Source: Spisula solida (lineage: Eukaryota > Mollusca > Bivalvia > Venerida > Mactridae). From it: DNA of 64,000 nt. Numbering within the stretch: position 1 is the first letter of the stretch; each line of letters begins with the position of its first letter. Positions 36,592 through 48,910 of the stretch are shown piece by piece. Under the pieces are notes generated by a model, which was given only the letters and a program-made list of their open reading frames with translations, made no database searches and was not told the DNA's origin. The position numbers were made by a program, and so were the translations under genes. The stretch is from NCBI GenBank assembly GCA_947247005.1, contig OX365957.1, forward strand, positions 11,876,817 through 11,940,816. Direction: 5' to 3'.

Positions 36592-36735
36592 AGGTCCCTG
36601 GGTTTTGTGGTCCGATGGAGTCGCAAACGAAGCGCGAGCAACGTCAGTGTATATATAATATAATACATTCTACGCCATACACGGCGGCATCAATTACATA
36701 CATGAGAAGTAGTCAGTTTGTATGCAGTATTTTAT
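36592..36735 (-). other. Probable 5' UTR or flank of LINE 2
   Basis: Non-coding. Includes agtcgcaaacgaagcgcgag. The exact 5' end could not be placed. Confidence 0.3.
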
Positions 36736-36812
36736 CAAGTGTCAAACAAATCAACAAACAATCAATCATCTACCATAATAGGATTATCGATCGGTTGTTG
36801 ATTAGGTGATAA
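36736..36812 (+). repeat. Inverted repeat arm (partner 39196-39265)
   Basis: aacaaacaatcaatcatc and taataggattatcgatcgg match the reverse complement of cctattagggaagttgatcg / attgtttgttg at the partner site. Confidence 0.6.
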
Positions 36813-37865
36813 TTAATCACCATTGGTGATGTAGTTAATAATGATTAAATTTTATTTTATTATTGTTGTTCGTACACGGTGTTACTTTTGACAATATGTG
36901 ATCTAGATAATTACTATTTGCTCAAGATATTCCTATAATTAAATTTTCAAGGTTGTGGTTTCATTGATGCATTACATATATAACAATGATTTGTTTTTCA
37001 TACCCATTTTACACTTTGTTATCACAGTTTAATGAATGGAATGCTATTGAGTCATTAGATAATCACATTAAAGTTGATGACAAGACAAATTTGTGATGCA
37101 ATGCATCAAAGTAGCCGCAATTTTGTGGTTTACATGGCATGAATACTGTTATATCAAGCAACGGTGTTATAAATTATTCTAAACGACTGAAATCTCTAAC
37201 GTTTCATTCAGATAGAATGAAATTGAGCAGGAAATATTCCAATATACACAGGTATTTGACATTATAAACTGGGAGTCACTGAAAAGTTACCACTTATATA
37301 TATCTCTGTATTTTGTATACAATATGACCTATCTGAATATTGTTAAAGTTGTGACTTCTCAGTAAGGTCAAAACATAGTTGTGTTCGGCTTTTAACACAG
37401 TGTAACGTGAATTTTAAATATAAGAGTCAATTGATAGGATGGTACCTAACTTTTCATTGAGTATAAGTAACGGTATTGTATAACAGATCTAGATCTTTTA
37501 ATTTCTACTTATTGTTTAACAGCAATTTCGTTTACAAATGCATTTCTATATGGATGAGCAAAACGTTCTTATATACACATGCTGCACGATATGAAGTAAA
37601 AACACGTAAATACATGTAGCATGCAACCCTCGCATATATACAATTACAAGCACATTATAAATCACTGAAACATTATTATGTGACCATTCTAAATAGCTTA
37701 CTGGTATTGGAAACTAGTCATCATTCCTTTGACCAATTGGATGTGCAGTGTTGCAATGTGTCCAGATTATTAACATAATTCAAAATAAATTTGAAGTACT
37801 TGATAGTTCCACATATTTATTGGATTAAAGTAAATGTAGAATACAATGAATCGGTAAAACCGAAT
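36813..37865. other. AT-rich DNA, no gene
   Basis: Nothing recognised beyond A/T runs. Confidence 0.4.
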
Positions 37866-38839
37866 TATGCTTCCCGAAGCAAGTGTTTGTCCCAAAATTG
37901 GAAATAACTTATTACAGATACAGGTAAAAAAAGAAAATAATGTAGAATTTTGGTTCTTTGACACCGCACTTCCTCTACCATTATGTTGAGTTTCAATCAA
38001 ATGCCATCAATACTGTTCAAGTGAGGGACCTGCCAAGCATTAATTTGTATGAAAAAGGGAGATAATTAAAAAACAATAAATGTGCACTTCTCCTGAATGA
38101 GATTAATTCACCTATAAAGTTTCAAATCAATACCTCCCATAATGAAGGAGTTATGACCTGGACAAGAAGTAAGTATAAAAGTACAAAAGGCCATAACTCC
38201 AAATATTTACAATAAAGAGTTATGTTTCTTGTGCACCGCACTTCCTCTCAATGAGATCTATTCACATATGAAGTTTCAAATTGATATCTCTAATACTGTA
38301 TGAGTTCTGGCCCAGAGAAGAATTAAATATAAAAAATTACAAAGGGAAATAACTCAAAAATATATATTGTAGGGTTATGGTTCTTTCACACTGCACTTCC
38401 TATCAATGAGGTCTATTCTTGATATCTCTAATACTAATTAAGTTATGGCCCGGACAAGAATGAAGTATGAAAAAAAATAGAAAGGGGAGTAACTCAAAAA
38501 ATGTGCAATCAAGAGTTATGGTTCATGTGCACTGCACTTCCCCTCAATGAGGTCTAGTCACCGATAAAGTTTCAAATTGATATCTCTAATACTGTTTAAG
38601 TTATGGCCCGGACAAGAATGAAGTATGAAAAATTACAAAGGGGAATAACTAAAAACATATGCAATCAAGAGTTATGGTTCTTGTGCACTGCACTTTCCCT
38701 CAATGAGGTCTATTCACCTAAGAAGTTTTGTAATTGATATCTCTAATACTCTTCAAGTTATGGCCCGGACAAAAGTGTGACAGATTGACAGACGGGCGGA
38801 CAAAGCGGCGACTATATGCTCACCCTTCGGGGAGCATAA
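37866..38839 (+). mobile_element. Bivalve repeat element with ~150-bp tandem units
   Basis: Ends ttatgcttcccgaag and cttcggggagcataa are inverted. About six diverged units carry agttatggcccggacaaga, gcacttcccctcaatgagg and gatatctctaatact. The right end has acagacgggcggacaaag. This family is one I recognise from bivalve genomes. Confidence 0.8.
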
Positions 38840-39195
38840 AAATACACAATTAGGCCCTCCTGCATTTTAAATGCGGACTTGGGATTCGATGACGGTGCAG
38901 TTACATTGTACCTAGGGTTTTTCTACTTTACTTATTAAAATTAAATTATTAATACGGAAACATTTTTTATTTTAATTACGAACATTATCCATCCAAAAAA
39001 TGTCATTTATGGTGGGATCAATGAGAATTTAAATGTGTTTGTACAGGTATCAATTAATAGCTTCAATATCCACGCAAACAAATTTATTCATTTTAATAAC
39101 TATCAGTAACTTGTCCTTTCACGTCCAGGGGAGAAATTTGGTTGGTATTCCATAAGATAGCCGCCTCCTGGGCGGCTATCAATTAAGTATTGAAT
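38840..39195. other. Spacer, no gene
   Basis: Contains a short palindrome gatagccgcctcctgggcgg ctatc near 39158-39180. Otherwise unremarkable. Confidence 0.35.
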
Positions 39196-39265
39196 ATACA
39201 ACTACTGGTCGATAATCCTATTAGGGAAGTTGATCGATTGTTTGTTGCATTCGTTTGGCCCTTGT
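39196..39265 (-). repeat. Inverted repeat arm (partner 36736-36812)
   Basis: See partner. The pair encloses the ~150-bp-unit element. Confidence 0.6.
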
Positions 39266-39954
39266 AATAATACTATACACAAACTAATCAACACCTGTAT
39301 CATTTAAATATTTGAACTCATTCTTATATAAATTTAAATAGATATTTTATTTCATGTATTCGTATGTACATGTATTTTATATATCGAAATATGAACAGTA
39401 AGAACTGCAATAATTAAATATTTATTATCTTACATATCGAAATATGTACATTAAGAACTGCAATAAATAAATAAATATGTATTACTACTTTAAATTTTAT
39501 ATACTTACATTAAGCCAATTCTGAAAATGTAACATGCGTAATGTAATTCACACGATTCGAGTATTTGCGTACACACACACATTTTGCATTGATGTGGAAT
39601 TATAATGTTTCTAATTAAAACAGCTAAAAGCACACAAATGAAATGCAGATTACCCGATATAATTGATAACATGATTCAATATGACAACACATATTGTAAA
39701 TTCAAGTGGTTTGATAAAAAATGTATGACTTTTAGTAGCAAACATTTGTGTACTTTCTGTTCGTGGTAAATACTGGGTCGTTTGTTAGAACGTTGGCTAT
39801 ATCAGTTTTTTAGTTATATTTCCGAGACCGCCCACCGCATCATAAAACGTTCATACGCACACATGTAACATAACATAACATGTGCAATAAAAATGGATTA
39901 TATTCATAACTAACGTTATTGTTTATATGCATATATTTTTTGCTAAGTATATTA
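39266..39954. other. AT-rich DNA, no gene
   Basis: Two similar stretches (atatcgaaatatgaacagta, atatcgaaatatgtacatta, 50 bp apart) form a small duplication at 39380-39470. Confidence 0.35.
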
Positions 39955-40415
39955 AGTGCTATTTCAATGGTATGGTAACGGATACACTTACACTGTTTAT
40001 AACTTTATATTATTACCTAAACGCCGATTATCGAGCGCGTGAACATTTTTTGAAAAATTGCGTCTACTTTTACTCATTATAAATCTCGTTTAACTCAATC
40101 GATTTTTAATATCTTTACCTTTATGGAAACTAGATTACGTGCCCTTTTCAGATATGTAGTTTAGAAAAATATTTGTGAAAAAATAAAACAGATAAGAGGG
40201 GGCCATGTTTTTCGAACAAAATTCTCACGCGCGCTAAAAAAATAAAAACATGAGTCGAATTCAACATGCGATAAAAAACGTTTTACCAACTCAATTTCAG
40301 TTCTGTTTACATTTTTAAAAACTAGAGAGCTTTAGCGTTCCAACAGTATTAATCATTAAAAAATACATTATGAATTAAAAAAGTTTTTCGAACACAAAAT
40401 TATGTGATAATTATT
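39955..40415 (-). repeat. Large inverted-repeat arm, right
   Basis: Reverse complement of the arm at 29440-30075, including ccgattatcgagcgcgtgaa and caacatgcgataaaaaacg. It abuts the 205-bp array. Confidence 0.75.
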
Positions 40416-42404
40416 TTTTGATGTTTTTATACTTTAAAATTATTAATAATAGTATTTCGGGTTTATTGTGTGAATTTCAGTACAATTGGATCAATAAAAC
40501 ATAAGTTATGACCAATTTTGGGATAAAATACATGTATTACCTCCCTTTCATTAAGAACTGGCGCTTAACAATCGATATATTCGAAGAGAACTGGCCCTAT
40601 AACTCAATAAAAATGCATACATAAGATTATATAAAGTTTTTAAATGATAAATAATAGTATTTCAGGTTTATTATGTGAATTTGAGTCCAATTGGATCAAT
40701 AAAACATAAGTTATGACCAATTTTGGGATAAAATACATGTATTACATCCCTTTCATTAAGAACTGGCGCTTAACAATCGATAGATTCGAAGAGAACTGGC
40801 CCTATAAATCAATAAAAATGCATACATAAGATTATATAAAGTTTTTAAATGATAAATAATAGTATTTCGGGTTTATTGTGTGAATTTGAGTCCAATTGGA
40901 TCAATAAAACATAAGTTATGACCAATTTTGGGATAAAATACATGTATTACCTCCCTTTCATTAAGAACTGGCGCTTAACAATCGATAGATTCGAAGAGAA
41001 CTGACCCTATAACTCAATAAAAATGCATACTTAAGACGTTTAAACGGTTTTAAATGATCAATAATATAATTATGATCTTAATTGGCTAATTTCAATATTA
41101 TATGATTGTTAAAACATGAGTTAAAGCCGATTTAGTCTAATTTTCGAAGACTAATATTGCCGAGTCTTGATTTTACATGAAGTGACGTACACAATGGTGA
41201 GAACAGAGAGCGTTTCGTTGCATAAGGATTTCAACTCGAAATTCATGTGCATCCAGACCACACCACGAAGAGGCGCTCTCATCATGGTCCATTTAGAATT
41301 TATTTTAAAATGATCCAAATAGCCAAAAATGATAATATAAGTAATATACTTAATTAAGGATTCCCAAAGTTCTTAGTCAATTATCAAAACAATATTACCT
41401 AAAATTAAATAATTAAAACTTAATATAGACTACAATAAAAAGTTATTTAAGGCCGATAAATTTCAAAATTCTAAGTAAATTAAAACAATTTACAACAACA
41501 ACAACAACAACAACAACGTAACACACTGCCACCCCGTGAGGGGCTCTACAGTGATTCTCAAATTAAACAGAACGAATCTATGGTCTATTTATGATCCACG
41601 AAACATATTATTTTATTAAGTGCAAATAAAGCATTTCGAGCATTTCAGATATGGTATACGTACTCCAAACATGTGGAGTACATTCCACATTTCTTTAAAG
41701 TTTTCATCGATGGATATGACCAGTAATTATTAAAGTGTCGTAACCTAATTTCGAACCCGGATATATACCGGAAACGTTAAAGAACCCAGGAGTCTATTCG
41801 AAAAGTGCTAGGATATCGCTAGCGTACCTAGATTCCTATCACACACATCATATCAAACAAACGTTCTGTCTCATGCCTGCAAGCTCGAGATTATTTGCCA
41901 ATTAGGCAGGGATGAAATTGAATGACAACGCATTACCACTGTCTCAGACTGGACTGCAAAAAAGGATCGACTTAAATAATTAAACCCGAAAAATAATTCC
42001 GCCTCTTTTGCATATTACGCCTTAAAATTTTTGCCCGGCTTTCGACTCGCTTAACTTTTTAGACTGTAAAATCAGTCCACCTCATTTGGATATCATTACT
42101 CCTAAAATATTGAACCTTCTTCACTTTTTCACATGTGGAGGACATTTAACATTTCTTTCAACTTGGTTAGCAGACTGATAATTAGCGAAAATGACTTACA
42201 AGTGTAAGTTTGGATGACACATACTTAGCCTAGTGTTAATTACAATGTTTTCCTATTTTAAATTTTTTTTATACATAATATTATGTGAATTGAATTTGTA
42301 GATTGAGAATCTACTGAGTATATAGGTCATTCTAATTCTGAATTTGTTCCAGTCTAACTACAACTTTCCCCCAAAATACAGTAGGCCTACAATCTTAAAT
42401 AAGG
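40251..42404 (+). repeat. 2,154-bp tandem duplication, copy 1
   Basis: Every line compared with 42410-44563 is identical at a constant offset of 2,159 bp, including microsatellite and non-repeat parts. Content: end of the right arm, a 205-bp array, then non-coding DNA with a (CAA)n run near 41492. Confidence 0.93.
40420..41040 (+). repeat. 205-bp tandem array, forward, 3 units
   Basis: aataatagtatttcgggttt starts at 40445, 40650 and 40855. Units contain ttaagaactggcgcttaaca and gaccaattttgggataaaa. Confidence 0.9.
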
Positions 42405-42409
42405 AATAA

Positions 42410-44563
42410 TGAGTCGAATTCAACATGCGATAAAAAACGTTTTACCAACTCAATTTCAGTTCTGTTTACATTTTTAAAAACTAGAGAGCTTTAGCGTTCC
42501 AACAGTATTAATCATTAAAAAATACATTATGAATTAAAAAAGTTTTTCGAACACAAAATTATGTGATAATTATTTTTTGATGTTTTTATACTTTAAAATT
42601 ATTAATAATAGTATTTCGGGTTTATTGTGTGAATTTCAGTACAATTGGATCAATAAAACATAAGTTATGACCAATTTTGGGATAAAATACATGTATTACC
42701 TCCCTTTCATTAAGAACTGGCGCTTAACAATCGATATATTCGAAGAGAACTGGCCCTATAACTCAATAAAAATGCATACATAAGATTATATAAAGTTTTT
42801 AAATGATAAATAATAGTATTTCAGGTTTATTATGTGAATTTGAGTCCAATTGGATCAATAAAACATAAGTTATGACCAATTTTGGGATAAAATACATGTA
42901 TTACATCCCTTTCATTAAGAACTGGCGCTTAACAATCGATAGATTCGAAGAGAACTGGCCCTATAAATCAATAAAAATGCATACATAAGATTATATAAAG
43001 TTTTTAAATGATAAATAATAGTATTTCGGGTTTATTGTGTGAATTTGAGTCCAATTGGATCAATAAAACATAAGTTATGACCAATTTTGGGATAAAATAC
43101 ATGTATTACCTCCCTTTCATTAAGAACTGGCGCTTAACAATCGATAGATTCGAAGAGAACTGACCCTATAACTCAATAAAAATGCATACTTAAGACGTTT
43201 AAACGGTTTTAAATGATCAATAATATAATTATGATCTTAATTGGCTAATTTCAATATTATATGATTGTTAAAACATGAGTTAAAGCCGATTTAGTCTAAT
43301 TTTCGAAGACTAATATTGCCGAGTCTTGATTTTACATGAAGTGACGTACACAATGGTGAGAACAGAGAGCGTTTCGTTGCATAAGGATTTCAACTCGAAA
43401 TTCATGTGCATCCAGACCACACCACGAAGAGGCGCTCTCATCATGGTCCATTTAGAATTTATTTTAAAATGATCCAAATAGCCAAAAATGATAATATAAG
43501 TAATATACTTAATTAAGGATTCCCAAAGTTCTTAGTCAATTATCAAAACAATATTACCTAAAATTAAATAATTAAAACTTAATATAGACTACAATAAAAA
43601 GTTATTTAAGGCCGATAAATTTCAAAATTCTAAGTAAATTAAAACAATTTACAACAACAACAACAACAACAACAACGTAACACACTGCCACCCCGTGAGG
43701 GGCTCTACAGTGATTCTCAAATTAAACAGAACGAATCTATGGTCTATTTATGATCCACGAAACATATTATTTTATTAAGTGCAAATAAAGCATTTCGAGC
43801 ATTTCAGATATGGTATACGTACTCCAAACATGTGGAGTACATTCCACATTTCTTTAAAGTTTTCATCGATGGATATGACCAGTAATTATTAAAGTGTCGT
43901 AACCTAATTTCGAACCCGGATATATACCGGAAACGTTAAAGAACCCAGGAGTCTATTCGAAAAGTGCTAGGATATCGCTAGCGTACCTAGATTCCTATCA
44001 CACACATCATATCAAACAAACGTTCTGTCTCATGCCTGCAAGCTCGAGATTATTTGCCAATTAGGCAGGGATGAAATTGAATGACAACGCATTACCACTG
44101 TCTCAGACTGGACTGCAAAAAAGGATCGACTTAAATAATTAAACCCGAAAAATAATTCCGCCTCTTTTGCATATTACGCCTTAAAATTTTTGCCCGGCTT
44201 TCGACTCGCTTAACTTTTTAGACTGTAAAATCAGTCCACCTCATTTGGATATCATTACTCCTAAAATATTGAACCTTCTTCACTTTTTCACATGTGGAGG
44301 ACATTTAACATTTCTTTCAACTTGGTTAGCAGACTGATAATTAGCGAAAATGACTTACAAGTGTAAGTTTGGATGACACATACTTAGCCTAGTGTTAATT
44401 ACAATGTTTTCCTATTTTAAATTTTTTTTATACATAATATTATGTGAATTGAATTTGTAGATTGAGAATCTACTGAGTATATAGGTCATTCTAATTCTGA
44501 ATTTGTTCCAGTCTAACTACAACTTTCCCCCAAAATACAGTAGGCCTACAATCTTAAATAAGG
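42410..44563 (+). repeat. 2,154-bp tandem duplication, copy 2
   Basis: Joined to copy 1 by five bases (aataa). No difference from copy 1 was seen by eye. Either a very recent duplication or an assembly artefact. Confidence 0.93.
42579..43199 (+). repeat. 205-bp tandem array, duplicated copy
   Basis: Same three units, carried within the 2,154-bp duplication. Confidence 0.9.
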
Positions 44564-45850
44564 ACCATCTCATTATTAAGGCCACCTCATACATTGTAAT
44601 ATTTAATATTGAGGTGTTTGTGTTAATGTTTTTGTTTTTGTGTTGCATTGTAATGAAGTATTCTCAGAGATAATAATATTATAAAAAATATAATATATTT
44701 AAATGAGCTACTAATGGATACAGATATATAAATTATAAGTTATGAAGATAAAAATAATCATGTTGTACTTGTAACATACTAACTCCATGGTTCAACAAAT
44801 ACATTAGGCCACTAAGATATGGTATGAGATTAACATATATAACACAATAAACTTATACTGTTTCTTATTACACAAATTAGCACCTTGGCCAAAAATGCCT
44901 CTTATCAGTATCTCAGTTTTCTGTGATTGGCTAGTTTGAGTATTCCCCTGTGTCTGGCTTTACTACTGCCCATATGGTGTTCATTATACAAGCACATGTA
45001 TATTAGCTTCTAATAGCAGCCAGGGTGCATTTTATGCATACTTTATAGAAAATAACACTGGAAGCTATATTTAAGTTTTAAAACATATTCTTTATAATTT
45101 TATATTGTAATGTTGTGACTCATTCTTGTTTGAAGTTGATTTCCAGAATCATTTTTGAGATCTATGGATAAACTCACTGGTATGTAGCATAAATTATTAT
45201 AATAAGTTCAACACATGTATTGAAATACAACTTAATTAAGATACAATGTATTATATAATTATGATGCTGAAGCCTCAATATACTGGAAATATATATAAAT
45301 TGATGACATATTGAAAATTATTGAAATTAAAGTATTCATGCATGCATTAATTAATTTTTAAGCAGTAATTTGTTACACTTATTAATCATAATCCCTGAAA
45401 TATAGGTTGATCATCTTAATTTCCAAAAACTGTGAGTAAAATATTACATAAAAAACAATATCTTGATCTACTTCAGTATAACCTGGTTTAAAAGAACTTC
45501 ATGAATTCCAAAACGCTGGAAGGCAACAGTTGCAATACCATAAAACAGATAGCCTGGTAAGTAAAATGTAAATGCTGAATGTTATGAATATTGTGCAAGA
45601 TAATTATTCTGCTATATTTCTAAAACAGCATTTTACAGAAAATTACTGACCCCTTTGATCTACAAGTTATTTTTTTAAGTGTCTACTTTTTCAATAGGGG
45701 GCTGTGGGCTTCATCTGTTTACTACAACAAAGTTCTGTAGAGCAATACCCGTGGGGAGCTGAAATATTGACTGCTGTTAAGAGGTTGTTGCTCTATAGAG
45801 GCCAATTTATTTTAAATATCAGCTTAAGGAAATTTTAAAGGTGTTGTTGT
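44564..45850. other. AT-rich DNA with weak plus-strand exon-like pieces
   Basis: Two segments have acceptor and donor consensus on the plus strand (45147-45179 before GTATGT; 45477-45556 before GTAAGT), but their frames do not join without a stop. A non-coding transcript is possible. No gene called. Confidence 0.25.
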
Positions 45851-45854
45851 AGAG

Positions 45855-46204
45855 ATTGTATTGCTCTACAGAGGGTCACTCTGGAAAGGTTGTATTGCTC
45901 TACAGAGGGTCACTCTGGAAATGTTGTATTGCTCTACAGAGGGTCACTCTGGAAATGTTGTATTGCTCTACAGAGGGTCACTCTGGAAAGGTTGTATTGC
46001 TCTACAGAGGGTCACTCTGGAAATGTTGTATTGCTCTACAGAGGGTCACTCTGGAAATGTTGTATTGCTCTACAGAGGGTCACTCTGGAAAGGTTGCATT
46101 GCTCTACAGAGGGTCACTCTGGAAAGGGTGTATTGCTCTACAGAGGGTCACTCTGGAAAGGTTGTATTGCTCTACAGAGGGTCACTCTGGAAAGGTTGTA
46201 TTCC
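45855..46204 (+). repeat. 34-bp minisatellite, about 10 copies
   Basis: Unit gttgtattgctctacagagg then gtcactctggaaag. As 34 is not a multiple of three and the unit has no stop on this strand, all three plus frames are open (110-143 codons). Two degenerate related units lie inverted at 50930-51000. Confidence 0.95.
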
Positions 46205-46670
46205 AGGTGCATACCTCTCTGAGAGTTAATGATCAATATGAGGGATATAATGAAGATTTGTTTCAGTTATACATTTTTAGTAGATAAATCATATAAATTT
46301 AATTTAGTGATATAAATTCTTTGGGGGTAGTTAATTCTGAAAAATTATTCTGTGACTAATAAATTGTTTATGTGTTTTGAATTATTTTTCTTTCAGATCA
46401 GATGGAATATAATTATGCAAGGATTGACAGCTAATAGAAACAGATCAACTGATGGGAATTAGTTTGATTGTGATTCAGTTTGGATATTATAGTTTTATGA
46501 CATTAAATAGCAATCAGAAAAAAATTGGTTATTGTGAGAAATGAAATAAATTTTTCTATCTGAAATTCTAGTTTTGTGAAAAAGTGTGTTTGCCAAAAGG
46601 TTGCCAGAACAGCAATTTTAGCCTTCAAATTAGTTTGCGGCAATGTCATACATTAATATTTCACAATATG
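46205..46670. other. Flank of the 34-bp array, no gene called
   Basis: One open frame continues 30 codons past the array, and an acceptor-like tttctttcag at 46396 precedes 21 open codons. Too weak for an exon call. Confidence 0.25.
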
Positions 46671-46671
46671 C

Positions 46672-46945
46672 AAAGGAGGTTTGCGGTAAATTTGCCGTAA
46701 TCGAATATAGTTTCCGGCAAACTTACGCGCACTTTTACCATGCAAATTAGTTTGCGGCAATTGTCCTTTGCCCATATTTGTCATATGTAAATTTCTTTGT
46801 GGCAAACAAATCTGCTTCAAAAACAGTTTGCCGCAAATTTGCAGCAAACCTCATTTGCATGGTAAAAGTGCGCGTAAAGTAGTTTGCGGCAAATTTACCG
46901 CAAACATTGCGGCAAATTTGCCAGAAGCATTGCCGGAGCCCTTAT
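46672..46945. mobile_element. Foldback/MITE-like hairpin rich in TTTGCGGCAAA
   Basis: Arms gcgcacttttaccatgcaaa (about 46729) and catttgcatggtaaaagtgc (about 46853), extended by ggtttgcggtaaatttgccg versus its complement, fold over a centre with further tttgcggcaa copies. Confidence 0.7.
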
Positions 46946-46986
46946 TTTTCGGTAAGGGTGTATAGTTATATAGTTATATTTCTTAC

Positions 46987-47131
46987 CTGCACAAAGCTGC
47001 TTTGTAGTTGTAATCCTCATTATCCAAGGCACATTTAGCACACACAAATTTGAGACTTGGTACTGACCAAGAGTCAAAGTCTACTTCTGTCAACTTACAA
47101 CATGTACGATGCACCCAACTTTCGCACAGTC
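46987..47131 (-). CDS. Internal exon encoding a PHD-like zinc-finger half
   Basis: The acceptor tttttactgag and donor GTAAGA bound 145 bases in phase 1 to phase 2 with no stop. The product starts LCESWVHRTCCKL and later has KFVCAKCALDNEDYNYKAAL. C-x2-W-x-H-x2-C plus a final C-x2-C after an aromatic residue is the second half of a PHD-type finger; the first Cys pairs should lie in the preceding exon at higher coordinates, which I did not find. PHD fingers usually read histone tails, but in molluscs similar fingers also occur in transposon-related proteins, so the role is open. Confidence 0.5.
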
Positions 47132-48110
47132 CTCAGTAAAAATTGAACAAGGATATTTTGTCTCCTTCATTTTGAAAAAATATACATACAAAATGCAGAA
47201 TTTGTAAATAAGACACAAGTAATTGCAACAGACACTTAAATTAATTAAATTTCTCAACAAATAATTAATTTAAAACTGTAAAACTAGACTTACAGTAAAT
47301 GTATAATTGCAACAGACAATTAATTAATTTTTTCAGCAAATGATTAATTACAAACCGTAAAACAAAAAATGCAGACTCGACTAACAAATTATTAAGTTAA
47401 TCGATAAACAGACAATTTTAATGTTAAAAAATAATGAAGAAGCAGACAAATTATTCCAATTAACACAAATAATTGAACAATAATTTTGAACATTGAAACT
47501 TCTGATAGCATACGTATATACTATCAGACTGATTTGATTAAGGGAATATACAAATATATACAGTTCACAAAGAAAGAACTTTGGCAATTAGATTGTGTTT
47601 GTAATAGGAAAATATTTGTTTTTCTGTTTTGATATCGATAATCATATGCCGTGCCTGATAGATCACACCGCTAGTTGAGTATGAAATGTCAGCGACTTGA
47701 TTGTTATTTTGGAAATGTGATAAAACCAATTAACAAATAAAATATGCATTATTAACACTAGTATATAATTGGTGTTTGTCATAGTTGGATGTAGCTAATG
47801 TCGCCGAACGACAATCATTAACTGTATCTTAAAGAATATGTGACAAACGAATTACGATTGTTAGTCGCATTCCGAATGTTCCATAGAATATTTTAATTAT
47901 ATTGGCTATCATAATTATATGACGTAAATGGTATCATGCATGTAATTCAAGTAATAATACAAGAACAGCATTTATTATAACATAATTCAATTTTAATTTA
48001 TATATACGACATATCCTAACATATGTGATGTTCATAAATACTATAAAGTATCATTAAAAATCATTACAACATGGTACTTAATTAGTTCGTATTTCTCTTC
48101 AATTACACTC
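47132..48110. other. AT-rich DNA upstream of the PHD-like exon, no gene seen
   Basis: A small direct repeat (aattgcaacagacacttaaa / aattgcaacagacaatta) occurs at 47220 and 47307. The missing first half of the PHD finger was not found here. Confidence 0.3.
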
Positions 48111-48910
48111 TCAGCGCCAGTTCTTAATGAAAGGGAGGTAATACATGTATTTTATCACAAATTGGTCATAACTTATGTTTTATCATTCCAATTGTACTGA
48201 AATTCACATAATAAACCCGAAATACTATTACTTATCATTTAAAAACTTTATATAATCTTATGTATGCATTTTTATTGAGTTAAAGGGCCAGTTATCTTCG
48301 AATCTATCGATTGTTAAGCGCCAGTTCTTAATGAAAGGGAGGTAATACATGTATTTTATCCCAAAATTGGTCATAACTTATGTTTTATCATTCCAATTGT
48401 ACTGAAATTCACATAATAAACCAGAAATACTATTACTTATCATTTAAAAACTTTATATAATCTTATGTATGCAATTTTATTGAGTTATAGGGCCAGTTCT
48501 CTTCGAATCTATCGATTGTTAAGCGCCAGTTCTTAATGAAAGGGAGGTAATACATGTATTTTATCCCAAATTTGGTCATAACTTATGTTTTATCATTCCA
48601 ATTGTACTGAAATTCACATAATAAACCAGAAATACTATTACTTATCATTTAAAAACTTTATATAATCTTATGTATGCAATTTTATTGAGTTATAGGGCCA
48701 GTTCTCTTCGAATCTATCGATTGTTAAGCGCCAGTTCTTAATGAAAGGGAGGTAATACATGTATTTTATCCCAAATTTGGTCATAACTTATGTTTTATTG
48801 ATCCAATTGTTCTGAAATTCACACAATAAACCCGAAATACTATTATTAATAATTTTAAAGTATAAAAACATCATATTTATGTTTGGTTATTGAGTTATAG
48901 GGCCAGTTCT
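48111..48910 (-). repeat. 205-bp tandem array, reverse orientation, 4 units
   Basis: ccagttcttaatgaaaggg starts at 48117, 48321, 48525 and 48731. The outer edge (aataataattttaaagtata, then aaaacatc) is the reverse complement of the 40420 edge, so the arrays form a distant inverted pair. Confidence 0.9.

Noticed and set aside
45856..46287. Three plus-strand frames of 110-143 codons
   Set aside because: Same 34-bp repeat read in three frames.
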